Of a DNA stretch of 64,000 bases, positions 1-8,713 are shown piece after piece. The position numbers and the translations under genes are program-made. Origin of the DNA: Flavobacterium aquidurense (GTDB lineage: Bacteria > Bacteroidota > Bacteroidia > Flavobacteriales > Flavobacteriaceae). The notes under the pieces are model-generated. The model made no database searches. It saw only the letters and a list, made by a program, of their open reading frames with translations, and was not told where the DNA came from. Position 1 is the first letter of the stretch, and each line of letters opens with the position of its first letter. The stretch is from assembly GCF_001404985.1 (NCBI RefSeq), contig NZ_JRLF01000015.1:682001-746000 (forward strand). The letters run 5' to 3'.

Positions 1-1298
1 TTTCCATCGACTGCTGCAATAAGAGGGTTTTTAGAAAGGTCCAGAGAGGTCAGTTTATTATAAGGACAGTTCAAACTTGTTAGTTTTGGATTGTTACTAA
101 CATCTAAACTAGAAATCAGATTGTTAGGACAATATAATGTAGCAAGGTTGATATTTTTACTCACATCTATTGTAGTAATTTTGTTTCCTGAACAGGTAAC
201 CATGGCTAAAAGCGGGTTGCCACTCAAATCTAGAGTAGTTAGCTTATTGCCATCACAACCTAGACTTTTTAGAGCTGCATTTTTAGAAACGTCCAGCGTC
301 GTTAGATTGTTGTTCTCAGTCCATAATACTTCTAAAGCAGGATTTTTAGAAACATCCAGTGTATTCAATTTAGCTCCTCCGCTATATAAATTTACTAATG
401 CTGGATTTTTAGATAGATCTATAGTACTGATAGTACCACCAAAACCTAATTCTTTTAACAACGTATTTTTTGTAACATCTAATGTCGTTAACGGATTTCT
501 GTCACAATACAACAATGTAAGAGCAGTGTGATTTGAAACGTCTAACGTAGTAATTAAATTAGAACTCATTTTTAATGTTTGCAAAGCCAGATTCTTAGAG
601 ATATCTATAGTCGTTATGTTATTAAATGAAACATCTACTGTTTTTAAGGCAAGATTTTTAGAAAGGTCTACTGATGTTAGTTTTATAACAGAAGTACCAT
701 ATATGTTTGAACAAGAGAAACTTTCTAAAGCTGCAAAATCCTGAATTCCTGTTAGATCTGCCACTCCTGAATCATTAAGATATAGGGACTTAATTTTATT
801 TATTTTATACGTAGGCACGCTTCCGTCAACAGGCGCTGTATCATATCCGTTTTTAATAAGTATTTCTTCAAATTTAGCATCTGGTATAAGCGTTTTTATC
901 GCAGGATCGCCTCCCATAACCACTGGTAGCGTAGTGGTTATTCCAGCTGCTACTGTAACCGAAGTAGTTTGAGTAATATACGAAGGAAAAGAAATTACAA
1001 CGCTGGCAGCGCCCGCAGGTACATTAGTGAATGTAAAAGTACCATTAGCTCCAATAGTTGCACTTTTATCATCTTGACCTGTTTGTTTCAATATTACAGT
1101 TGCGCCTACAATAAAATTTTCATTCTCTTTTACAGTTCCCGTTACTGTACCGGTAGTTACAGCTGGTAATGTTGGTGTGTCGGGAGCATCATCTTTACTG
1201 CATGATGATGATGTTAAAGCGATAATAGATAGAAATAAAAAAAGAACTCTATTAAATTTTTCAAATTTAAAAAATTCAATTGCGTAATGTTTTGTCAT
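1..1298 (-). CDS. Leucine-rich-repeat lipoprotein (3' end outside window)
   Basis: The minus-strand frame opens at ATG 1296-1298 and runs without a stop to the window edge, so the C-terminus is missing. The N-terminus has a hydrophobic stretch ending in SSSC, followed by SKDD, matching the Bacteroidetes lipoprotein export signal that sends lipoproteins to the cell surface. After a Thr/Pro linker comes a carboxypeptidase-regulatory-like beta domain (about residues 50-130, GTVTGTVKENENFIVGATV). From about residue 190 there are at least ten 21-residue repeats of the type LTTLDVSKNPALKSLGCDGN, internalin/BspA-like LRRs. Such proteins are usually surface adhesins or binding proteins; the ligand is not readable from the sequence. 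A T9SS C-terminal domain cannot be excluded because the end is missing. Confidence 0.88.
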   Translation of the reverse strand, partial: MTKHYAIEFFKFEKFNRVLFLFLSIIALTSSSCSKDDAPDTPTLPAVTTGTVTGTVKENENFIVGATVILKQTGQDDKSATIGANGTFTFTNVPAGAASVVISFPSYITQTTSVTVAAGITTTLPVVMGGDPAIKTLIPDAKFEEILIKNGYDTAPVDGSVPTYKINKIKSLYLNDSGVADLTGIQDFAALESFSCSNIYGTSVIKLTSVDLSKNLALKTVDVSFNNITTIDISKNLALQTLKMSSNLITTLDVSNHTALTLLYCDRNPLTTLDVTKNTLLKELGFGGTISTIDLSKNPALVNLYSGGAKLNTLDVSKNPALEVLWTENNNLTTLDVSKNAALKSLGCDGNKLTTLDLSGNPLLAMVTCSGNKITTIDVSKNINLATLYCPNNLISSLDVSNNPKLTSLNCPYNKLTSLDLSKNPLIAAVDG

Positions 1299-1444
1299 AG
1301 ATTTGATAGTTAATTATTTTTAACAAATAACACTATAAAATTGATTAAAAACAAATTCTTATTCACGCATAGTTTTATTAGATTATTAAAAAATTAGTTA
1401 TCAAACAGAGCAAAATAATTATAAGTTTAAACAAGTAAATTCTC

Positions 1445-1493
1445 TAAATTTGATTTCAAATATTAAAACCTCATCTGTATTGTCCTGATACAG
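1445..1493 (+). promoter_or_regulatory. Putative promoter and inverted-repeat operator of the PhzF cassette
   Basis: TAAATTTG at 1445-1452 fits the Bacteroidetes -7 element TAnnTTTG; no exact TTTG -33 was found at the proper distance. Downstream, CTGTAT (1475-1480) and ATACAG (1488-1493) form an inverted repeat with a 7 nt spacer, 19 nt before the ATG of the PhzF-like gene. The sequence resembles the TGTAC-type operators I associate with MocR/GntR regulators, but this is inference. Confidence 0.4.
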
Positions 1494-1512
1494 TTTTAAA
1501 CTTATATAAAAA

Positions 1513-2310
1513 ATGAAAACTTATTTTGTAGACTCTTTTACGAATGAAAAATTTAAAGGAAATCCAGCTGCAGTCTGTTTACCAAACACAGATCTTGACA
1601 GCAAAACGATGCAAAGTATTGCAACAGAAATTGGATTTTCTGAAACTGCTTTTATAAAACAAATTTCAGACAACACTTACAGCATCAGGTTTTTTTCGCC
1701 AAAGACTGAGATTCCGTTATGTGGACATGCGACATTGGCTTCATCAAAAATTGTTTTCGACACTACTTCATTCGAAAATATAAAATTTATTAACGCTGAT
1801 AATGTCGAGCTTTTTATTGCGAAAGAAGGAAACAAGATCAAAATGCAATTTCCTGTTTATGAGACCCAGGAAACAGAAGTTCCTCAGGAAATGATTGACG
1901 CACTTGGAATTTCTGAGATTTTGGATAAAAGATATAGTCCAAAAAATAATATAATTTTAATTGAAATTAAAAGTGCAGCTGAACTGGCAAATTTAAAACC
2001 TGATTTCACGGCTTTAGTAAATTCATATACCGGAATAAATGGTGTTTTAGTAACCGCTGTTTCTGATACTGAAGCTTTCGATTTTCATTACCGCTATTTT
2101 TGGCCTTGGTCTGGCACTAATGAAGATCCTGTAACTGGTGGCGTTCAAACTTTTTTGACCAAGTATTGGGTACAAAAACTCAACAAAACAAAACTGAATG
2201 CGTATCAGTCTTCCTCTAGAACTGGAACAATGAGTACAGAACTTTTAGAGGATAAAGTTTTTATTTTAGGCGAAGCGGTAACGGTATTAGAAGGGGAATT
2301 GAAGCTTTGA
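1513..2310 (+). CDS. PhzF family isomerase-like protein
   Basis: 265 residues, near the family length. The start MKTYFVDSFTNEKFKGNPAAVC is typical: PhzF proteins begin with a short beta strand, then the F.GNPAAV motif. Glu in GFSETAF (about residue 44) aligns with the catalytic Glu of PhzF, and SPKTEIPLCGHATLA is the conserved second motif. The C-terminal half carries DPVTGGVQ, the matching motif of the pseudo-duplicated fold (usually DPVTGSA). PhzF enzymes isomerise trans-2,3-dihydro-3-hydroxyanthranilate; most relatives have unknown substrates. No phenazine genes are present, so a phenazine role is not supported. The next gene begins 2 nt after the stop, so they are likely cotranscribed. 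Confidence 0.88.
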   Translation: MKTYFVDSFTNEKFKGNPAAVCLPNTDLDSKTMQSIATEIGFSETAFIKQISDNTYSIRFFSPKTEIPLCGHATLASSKIVFDTTSFENIKFINADNVELFIAKEGNKIKMQFPVYETQETEVPQEMIDALGISEILDKRYSPKNNIILIEIKSAAELANLKPDFTALVNSYTGINGVLVTAVSDTEAFDFHYRYFWPWSGTNEDPVTGGVQTFLTKYWVQKLNKTKLNAYQSSSRTGTMSTELLEDKVFILGEAVTVLEGELKL

Positions 2311-2312
2311 TA

Positions 2313-3374
2313 ATGCAAGTAAAACCAAAACAACATTTTGAAATCCTCGACGGATTAAGAGGAATTGCCGCTGTGGCAATTGTAATTTTTCATTTTATGG
2401 AAATCGTTCATCCGCCAAGCGAAAATTTTATTGCACATGGTTTTCTGGCGGTTGATTTTTTCTTTTGCCTTTCCGGGTTTGTTATTGCCTATGCCTATCA
2501 CGATCGTATCGACAAAATGAAACTTACTGACTTTTTTAGATTGCGGTTAATCAGGTTGCATCCTTTGGTTATTTTTGGATCTGTATTAGGTGTATTGGCC
2601 TTTTTATTTGATCCCTTTGGTGGTCATCCTGAAACTTATGAAACCGGCAGATTGATTTTGATATTTCTGGCTTCGGTTTTTCTGGTTCCTTTTCCGGTTA
2701 TGGCAGATCGCTATTTTAACTTATTTGGTTTAAATGCGCCTGGCTGGTCTTTGTTTTGGGAATATGTGGCGAATATGCTATACGCTCTTTTTCTTTATAA
2801 ACTAAGTCGTCGTTCGCTCTTTTTATTAACTGTTTTTGCTGCAACAGGTCTTTGTTTTGTCAGTCATCGTGCCGGAGGTTCTTTATTGGGCGGATGGAGC
2901 GGAGAAACTTTCTGGGATGGTTTTGCCCGTATTTCGTATTCGTTTTTAGCGGGAATGCTCATTTATCGCTCTAACTGGATTATCAAATCAAATCTGGGAT
3001 TTATCGCTTTATCCATCTTATTATTGTTGGTTTTCTTTGTACCCTTTTCTGATTTTAACTGGTTGACAGAACCTATAATCGTATTGCTTTATTTTCCGTT
3101 CCTGATAACTCTTGGGGCAGGAGCTACATTAAATCCACGATTAAAAAAATTATGTATCTTTTTGGGAAATATATCCTATCCGCTATACATGACACATTAT
3201 GCCGTCATGTGGATATTTGCCAACTATTACACGAAGTATAAACCAGAAAACGGTCAGCTTACTTTTATTATAATCTCAGGAACACTTTTTTTAGTAGGCA
3301 TAGCTTATTTAACTATGGTTTTTTATGACAGTCCAATTCGGAAATATCTAACAGATAAAACAAAAAAGGCTTAA
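2313..3374 (+). CDS. Acyltransferase family 3 (OafA/YrhL-like) membrane protein
   Basis: About 353 residues with around ten hydrophobic segments. The N-terminal ILDGLRGIAAVAIVIFHF is the hallmark of acyltransferase-3 proteins, whose His in the first segment is essential for O-acetylation or succinylation of sugars and lipids at the inner membrane. The motif GFLAVDFFFCLSGFVIAY and an Arg-rich first cytoplasmic loop (FFRLRLIRLHP) also fit. I chose ATG 2313; an in-frame TTG at 2307 overlaps the PhzF stop and is less likely. The acceptor is unknown. Confidence 0.9.
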   Translation: MQVKPKQHFEILDGLRGIAAVAIVIFHFMEIVHPPSENFIAHGFLAVDFFFCLSGFVIAYAYHDRIDKMKLTDFFRLRLIRLHPLVIFGSVLGVLAFLFDPFGGHPETYETGRLILIFLASVFLVPFPVMADRYFNLFGLNAPGWSLFWEYVANMLYALFLYKLSRRSLFLLTVFAATGLCFVSHRAGGSLLGGWSGETFWDGFARISYSFLAGMLIYRSNWIIKSNLGFIALSILLLLVFFVPFSDFNWLTEPIIVLLYFPFLITLGAGATLNPRLKKLCIFLGNISYPLYMTHYAVMWIFANYYTKYKPENGQLTFIIISGTLFLVGIAYLTMVFYDSPIRKYLTDKTKKA

Positions 3375-3409
3375 TTTTAAGTTTTTCAATTTTAATACTA
3401 ATTCTAAAA

Positions 3410-4165
3410 ATGAACAACGATTTCTACTACAAAGCCATAGAACCAGACGAGTCACTCGCTGACTTTGTAGAAAATATTGGAATGTTTCATAACAAGTCCC
3501 ACAACGACATGGAAGTTGTCCTGATGCCGGACGGAAGAATTGATTTGTTTTTCATGAAATCAAAATCAGAACCTTTTCAGGCTACACTTATTGGTCTTGA
3601 AAATGTTCCTGAACAGCAAGCTATTCCTGCAAATACGCTGGCTTTTAAAATTAGTTTTAAACCATTGGGAGCCGAATATCTTTTGGATACTCCTATTGCC
3701 GATATATTAAATAGTGCCAAAGTTTTACCAAAAGACTTTTGGAATATGACCAACGAGGATTTAAAAGATTTTGATTCTTTTCATTCTAAAATATCCAAAA
3801 AACTAAAGGAACTTTTACCTGCCAAAATCGACGAAAGAAAACGAAAACTTTTTAAACTGGTTTATGAATCGAATGGCGAAATAAAAGTACAGCAGCTTTC
3901 AGACGAAATATCCTGGAGCAGTAGGGAAATCAATCGTTATTTCAACAAGCAATTTGGACTTTCGCTAAATGCATTCTGTAAAATTCTGCGCTTTAAGGCT
4001 TCATTAGAACATATTGCGCAAGGCAAACTTTTTCCGGAATTAAACTTCACAGATCAAAATCACTTTATAAAAGAGATCAAGAAATTCTCTGGCGTAGTTC
4101 CCAGTGAATTATTAAAAAACAAAAATGACCGATTTATACTATTATCCGTCCTGAAACAGCAATAA
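3410..4165 (+). CDS. AraC-type transcriptional regulator
   Basis: 251 residues. The N-terminal half (about 1-130) resembles the DUF6597-type sensor of many Bacteroidetes AraC proteins (PDGRIDLFF, ISFKPLGAEYLL). The C-terminal half carries a two-part helix-turn-helix: VQQLSDEISWSSREINRYFNK and FTDQNHFIKEIKKFSGVVPSE, the usual end of an AraC domain. The middle segment between the helices is short (GKLFPELNFTDQ), a mild deviation. It lies 35 nt after the acyltransferase and 64 nt before the monooxygenase, so it may control this cassette; the effector is unknown. Confidence 0.87.
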   Translation: MNNDFYYKAIEPDESLADFVENIGMFHNKSHNDMEVVLMPDGRIDLFFMKSKSEPFQATLIGLENVPEQQAIPANTLAFKISFKPLGAEYLLDTPIADILNSAKVLPKDFWNMTNEDLKDFDSFHSKISKKLKELLPAKIDERKRKLFKLVYESNGEIKVQQLSDEISWSSREINRYFNKQFGLSLNAFCKILRFKASLEHIAQGKLFPELNFTDQNHFIKEIKKFSGVVPSELLKNKNDRFILLSVLKQQ

Positions 4166-4229
4166 TTTTGTCCCAACCAAAGGCTCATAAGCCAATTTGG
4201 AATAAAATTAATTTAAAACTTAAACAGGA

Positions 4230-5390
4230 ATGTTACTAGAAAATAAACAAGTTGCTATTATAGGCGGCGGTCCCGGCGGACTTACATTAGCCAGACTTTT
4301 GCAATTGCAAAACGTAAATGTAAAAGTATACGAAAGAGATTTGAATAAAGATGCGCGCGTGCAAGGTTCTCCGCTTGATTTGCATGACGACTCAGGATTG
4401 GCAGCAATTCATAAAGCTAATTTATTTGAGGAATTCAGAAATAATTTTATGCCCGGGGCAGATAAAACCCTTATTACTGACGAAAACGCAAAAATATTTT
4501 TCAGCGATCACGAAACAAATGTTGAGGAAGATTTTGGCAATGAATATTTTCGTCCTGAAATCGACCGAGGTGTTTTAAGGAAAATATTATTAGAATCCCT
4601 ACAACCGGAAACCATTGTTTGGGACAGTCACTTTATCTCTATGAAACCACAAAACGAAGGCTGGCTGCTAACATTTAAAAACGGATCGTCATTTTACGCC
4701 GATATTGTAATTGGTTCTGATGGTGCCAATTCTAAAATCCGACCTTATATTACTGATATCAAAGCATTTTATTCAGGGATTACCATGCTTGAGGGTAATG
4801 TTTATGAATCTAAAAAAGCAACACCTGCAATCGATTCTTTACTAAAAGGAGGAAAAATCATGGCTTTTGGCAACGAAAGAAATTTATTGATGGGACAAAA
4901 AGGAGATGGCGCACTTGGATTTTACGCAAGTTTTAAAGCTCCGGAAAATTGGTCATCCAACAATAACCTGGATTATACTGATAGAACACAAATACTGGAA
5001 TGGTTTAAAAAAGAATACCCGGAATGGAGTAATATCTGGTACGAATTGTTCGAGAATGTTTCGACACCTTTTATTCCGCGTCCTATTAATTGTATGCCTT
5101 TAGATCAAAACTGGGAAGCATTGCCAAACGTAACCATTATTGGTGATGCAGCGCATGTTATGCCTCCTTTTGCCGGCGAAGGCGCAAATATGGCAATGCG
5201 AGATGCATTAGAATTAAATGAATGCCTAACATCTGACACTTATAAAACAATTCACGAAGCTATTGCTGATTATGAAATAAGTATGCGAGAAAGAGCATCA
5301 AAAGCAGCACAGGAATCACTTGAGAATGGTGAAAAAATGCATTCAAAAGAAGCATTAAAAACGATGTTGGAGTTTTTTGCAGGTGTGTAG
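4230..5390 (+). CDS. FAD-dependent monooxygenase related to TetX
   Basis: 386 residues, close to TetX (about 388). The N-terminal IIGGGPGGLTLARLLQ is the Rossmann GxGxxG FAD site; a second motif at about 305-320, GDAAHVMPPFAGEGAN, binds the FAD ribityl/phosphate and nearly matches TetX GDAAHLMPPFAGQGVN. The order of similar blocks (VYERD, LDLHDDSG, PEIDRGVLRKILLESL, FKAPENW) follows TetX throughout. By eye, positions that contact tetracycline in TetX (from memory Gln192, Arg213, His234) read Glu, Lys and Gly here, so the substrate may differ. Flavobacteriaceae are a known chromosomal reservoir of tetX-like genes. It is last in the PhzF cassette. Resistance is not shown by sequence. Confidence 0.88.
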   Translation: MLLENKQVAIIGGGPGGLTLARLLQLQNVNVKVYERDLNKDARVQGSPLDLHDDSGLAAIHKANLFEEFRNNFMPGADKTLITDENAKIFFSDHETNVEEDFGNEYFRPEIDRGVLRKILLESLQPETIVWDSHFISMKPQNEGWLLTFKNGSSFYADIVIGSDGANSKIRPYITDIKAFYSGITMLEGNVYESKKATPAIDSLLKGGKIMAFGNERNLLMGQKGDGALGFYASFKAPENWSSNNNLDYTDRTQILEWFKKEYPEWSNIWYELFENVSTPFIPRPINCMPLDQNWEALPNVTIIGDAAHVMPPFAGEGANMAMRDALELNECLTSDTYKTIHEAIADYEISMRERASKAAQESLENGEKMHSKEALKTMLEFFAGV

Positions 5391-5625
5391 AAAGATGTTA
5401 AGAAACTAAGATTCTATCCCGAAGCTTCGGGACTAAGCAACGAAGCAATCACAATAGGATATACTAAATGTGATTGTTTTGTTGCTCGCAAGGAATAAAT
5501 GTTGCGACTTCGCGAGATTAAAAAAAAACAAACTTAAAAAACTTCATATCCAGCTTTTTAACGACAATATAAAAAACTTAGTCCCGAAGCCTTGTCATAG
5601 AACTTTAGAACCTTAACAACTTTCT
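5389..5625. repeat. Long imperfect inverted repeat between the monooxygenase and topB
   Basis: A 49 nt left arm (5389-5437) and right arm (5577-5625) are imperfect reverse complements; the best part is CTTCGGGACTAAG against CTTAGTCCCGAAG. The left arm also holds the self-palindrome CCCGAAGCTTCGGG (about 5419-5432). Inside lies a CGCAAG...CTTCGCG-type sequence. The stretch has no plausible gene. It looks like a decayed mobile repeat or a large transcript hairpin. Confidence 0.7.
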
Positions 5626-5668
5626 TATAATAAATCCTTAATTTCGCTCTTCAAATGTAAAAGAGAAA

Positions 5669-7984
5669 ATGAAGGTCTGTATAGCTGAGAAACCAAGTGT
5701 AGCACGTGAAATCGCATCCGTTTTGGGAGCCAATACCAAACATGACGGATATTATGAAGGAAACGGTTATGCGGTAACGTATACTTTTGGACATTTATGC
5801 ACTTTAAAAGAGCCTAACGATTATAAACCTCATTGGAAAAGCTGGGATTTGAACAACTTACCCATGCTTCCTGAAAAGTTTGAAACTAAAGTAGTAGAGA
5901 ATTCAGGAATCCAGAAACAATTTAAAATAGTAAAAAGTCTATTCGACAAAGCCGAAGTTGTCATAAACTGCGGGGATGCCGGACAGGAAGGAGAATTGAT
6001 TCAGCGTTGGGTAATGAACGAAGCCCATTATAAAGGCGAAGTACAGCGTTTATGGATTTCGTCCCTGACAACCGAAGCTATAAAAGAAGGTTTCGAGAAC
6101 TTAAAACCTTCTGCCAACTACGATAATTTATTTTATGCCGGATTTTCGAGAGCTATTGGCGACTGGTTATTAGGTATGAATGCTACACGTTTGTATACTG
6201 TAAAACATGGCGGTTACAAACAAGTATTGTCTATTGGCCGTGTGCAAACGCCAACATTGGCAATGGTTGTAGACCGTTTTAAGGAAATTGAAAATTTTAA
6301 GCCTCAACCCTATTGGGAATTACAGACTTTATACAGAGAAACACTTTTTAGTTATGAAGAAGGCCGTTTCCTGAAAAAAGAAGACGGTGAACTTTTGGCT
6401 AATAAAGTTAAAGAAAGTGAATTCGAAATTGTTTCTGTCGATAAAAAGAACGGAAACGAATACGCACCAAAACTATTTGACTTAACAGGTTTACAGGTAT
6501 ATTGCAATACAAAATTTGGATTCTCTGCAGATGAAACGCTTAAAATTGTACAAACCTTATACGAACAAAAAGTAGTTACGTATCCCAGAGTTGATACGAC
6601 TTTTTTACCAAACGATATCTATCCGAAAGTTCCGGGGATTCTACAAAACTTAACCAAATATTCTGAATTAACGCAACCGCTTTTAGGAAAAAAGATTAAG
6701 AAATCACCTAAAGTTTTCAACGATAAAAAAGTTACGGATCACCATGCTATTATTCCAACCGGAATAGAAAGCAATTTGCAATATAATCAGCAGCAAGTAT
6801 ATGACATTATTACCAAACGTTTTATTGCTGTATTTTACGACGATTGTTTAGTTGCCAACACAACAGTAATTGGAAAAGCAGCCGATGTAATGTTTAAAAC
6901 CACTGGAAAAGTGATCTTAAAAAAAGGTTTCCGTGTTGTTTTTGAAGATCCAAATGCCAAAGAAAAAGAAGCCGATTTATTACCCAATTTTGTTGTGGGA
7001 GAAAAAGGTCCGCATGAGCCTTCGTTTTTAGAAAAAGAGACCAAACCACCCAATCAGTTTACAGAGGCAACTTTATTGCGTGCGATGGAAACCGCAGGAA
7101 AACAAGTCGACGACGAAGATTTACGAGAATTGATGAAAGAAAATGGTATTGGCCGTCCGTCAACGCGTGCGAATATTATCGAAACACTTTTTAAACGTCA
7201 ATATATTGTTCGAAATAAAAAGCAGGTTTTGCCAACGCCAACAGGAATTCAGCTTATTGATACAATTCAGAATGAATTAATTAAATCGGCGGAACTTACA
7301 GGTTCGTGGGAAAAGCAGCTTAAAGATATCGAAAAAGGAACTTTTACCGCTGGAGCTTTTATAAAAAACATGAAGCGAATGGTTGAAGCTTTGGTTACTG
7401 AAGTCCGAAGTGAAACCAGGCATGCCAATATTTCGCATGCAGGAAGTGTGCAGAAAGAAGTCGCTAAAGTAGAGAAAAAGAAAGCTGACGGAATTTTAGC
7501 AGAAACCTGTCCAAAATGCCAGAAAGCTACTTTGATAAAAGGAAAGTCCGCTTACGGATGTGGTAATTATAAAGCAGGTTGTGATTTTGTTTTGCCTTAT
7601 ACTTTTGCAGAGAAAAAAATATCTGAAAATCAATATCTAAGACTAGTCCAAAAAGGATCGACCGTAAATATAAAAGGTTTCAAAACCGATGAAGGAACTG
7701 TTGAAGGTTTAATACGCTTTGAAGAAAATTACAAACTTAAACTCGAAACCAAGAAAACAACTCCTAAAGCGAAATCAAAACCATCTGCAACAAATGATTC
7801 TGATGCATTAACGTGTCCGAAATGTAAAAAAGGAACAATAATGAAAGGGAATACCGCTTATGGATGTGGCGATTATAAATTGGGTTGTGATTTTAAAGTG
7901 ACTTTTGATGATGTAAGAGCCAAACTAAAAGATCAAAAACCAACAAAAGAACTGGTTTATTCAATTTTGAGCAACAGTATATAG
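5669..7984 (+). CDS. topB: DNA topoisomerase III
   Basis: 771 residues, type IA topoisomerase that relaxes or decatenates DNA by single-strand passage. The N-terminal Toprim domain starts KVCIAEKPSVAREIA, with the acidic metal motif GDAGQEGE around D103-E109 (many relatives have R for this Q). The active-site Tyr is Y305 in VTYPRVDTTFLP, followed by VTDHHAIIPTG and GIGRPSTRANIIETL. The C-terminus carries two zinc ribbons beginning CPKC near residues 614 and 716, each with a GCGxYKxGCDF second half, giving a longer tail than E. coli TopB. Some topB genes travel on integrative elements, but no transfer genes are nearby, so this looks chromosomal. Confidence 0.96.
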   Translation: MKVCIAEKPSVAREIASVLGANTKHDGYYEGNGYAVTYTFGHLCTLKEPNDYKPHWKSWDLNNLPMLPEKFETKVVENSGIQKQFKIVKSLFDKAEVVINCGDAGQEGELIQRWVMNEAHYKGEVQRLWISSLTTEAIKEGFENLKPSANYDNLFYAGFSRAIGDWLLGMNATRLYTVKHGGYKQVLSIGRVQTPTLAMVVDRFKEIENFKPQPYWELQTLYRETLFSYEEGRFLKKEDGELLANKVKESEFEIVSVDKKNGNEYAPKLFDLTGLQVYCNTKFGFSADETLKIVQTLYEQKVVTYPRVDTTFLPNDIYPKVPGILQNLTKYSELTQPLLGKKIKKSPKVFNDKKVTDHHAIIPTGIESNLQYNQQQVYDIITKRFIAVFYDDCLVANTTVIGKAADVMFKTTGKVILKKGFRVVFEDPNAKEKEADLLPNFVVGEKGPHEPSFLEKETKPPNQFTEATLLRAMETAGKQVDDEDLRELMKENGIGRPSTRANIIETLFKRQYIVRNKKQVLPTPTGIQLIDTIQNELIKSAELTGSWEKQLKDIEKGTFTAGAFIKNMKRMVEALVTEVRSETRHANISHAGSVQKEVAKVEKKKADGILAETCPKCQKATLIKGKSAYGCGNYKAGCDFVLPYTFAEKKISENQYLRLVQKGSTVNIKGFKTDEGTVEGLIRFEENYKLKLETKKTTPKAKSKPSATNDSDALTCPKCKKGTIMKGNTAYGCGDYKLGCDFKVTFDDVRAKLKDQKPTKELVYSILSNSI

Positions 7985-7989
7985 ATTTT

Positions 7990-8178
7990 TGCCACAGATT
8001 AAAAGGATTAAAATGATTTTTGTTTCACGCAGATTCTGCAGATTTGGGCAGATTTAATTTTGATTTTTAATTATATACAAATCAGTGATTATCAGCTTAA
8101 ATCTTTTTAAATCTGCGTGAAACAAAAAATTCGTGACCCGAGCGATAGCGAATAAGCGAAGTAAATTTGTGGTTAACT
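7990..8178. repeat. Inverted-repeat element downstream of topB
   Basis: The arms at 8017-8035 and 8110-8128 are a perfect 19 bp inverted repeat containing GTTTCACGCAGATT. Outside them, GCCACAGATT near 7991 pairs imperfectly with AATTTGTGGTT near 8167. Interior sequence reads like repeated fragments of CAGATT/AATCTG. No reading frame is visible. It resembles short non-coding repeats common in Flavobacterium intergenic regions, and a related GCCACGAATT element occurs at 50581-50629. Confidence 0.65.
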
Positions 8179-8227
8179 TTTTTTTCATACTTTAGTATTT
8201 CAAATTAATACCAAAAAATCAAAATAT

Positions 8228-8704
8228 ATGTTTCAAAAAATTACTCTTTTAATTCTTTTAGTAGCCATTGTTTCTTGCCAGAAAAAAGAATCTGTTGAAA
8301 AAGATAAAATCAAAATTGCTGATTGGCTGATTGGCAATTGGGAAAATAAATCTACTGATGGCGCACTTTCAGAAAACTGGATCAAACTAAATGACAGTAC
8401 TTTTAGTGCTGCTTCATACTTTATAAAAGGAAAAGATACATTACATTTCGAAAATATTGTTTTAGCTCAAAAAGGCGAAACATTAACGTATTTTGCCACC
8501 GTAAAAGGTCAAAATGATGATAAACCTGTTGCATTTAATTCAACTTTAGAATCTGATAAACAATTGGTTTTCGAAAATCCAAAACATGATTATCCTCAAA
8601 AAATTACGTATACAAAAGGTGGTAATAATACTTTGACCGCTGAGATTTCTGGAAAATTGGATGGAAAAGTTACAACGGAAAAGTTTGTAATGGCGAAGAA
8701 ATAA
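8228..8704 (+). CDS. Small lipoprotein, DUF6265-like
   Basis: 158 residues. A signal peptide ends in the lipobox IVSC (Cys17), followed by Gln-Lys-Lys. The mature part, IADWLIGNWEN...SENWIKLNDSTFSAASYFI...FENPKHDYPQKITY, matches what I recall of DUF6265, a small lipocalin-like beta-barrel family of unknown function. It is flanked by repeats on both sides and followed by a terminator, so it is probably monocistronic. Function unknown. Confidence 0.8.
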   Translation: MFQKITLLILLVAIVSCQKKESVEKDKIKIADWLIGNWENKSTDGALSENWIKLNDSTFSAASYFIKGKDTLHFENIVLAQKGETLTYFATVKGQNDDKPVAFNSTLESDKQLVFENPKHDYPQKITYTKGGNNTLTAEISGKLDGKVTTEKFVMAKK

Positions 8705-8713
8705 TGATATGTG

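Noticed and set aside
91..531. Plus-strand open frame of 146 codons
   Set aside because: It is antisense to the LRR lipoprotein; its apparent repeats are the LRR units read on the wrong strand.
1513..2310. Phenazine biosynthesis locus
   Set aside because: Only a PhzF-like protein is present; none of the other phenazine genes can be seen.
2307..2312. TTG start for the acyltransferase overlapping the PhzF stop
   Set aside because: ATG 2313 is two codons later and standard; the extra residues add nothing to the family motif.
5669..7984. topB as marker of an integrative conjugative element
   Set aside because: No integrase, relaxase or tra genes are nearby and the neighbours look chromosomal.
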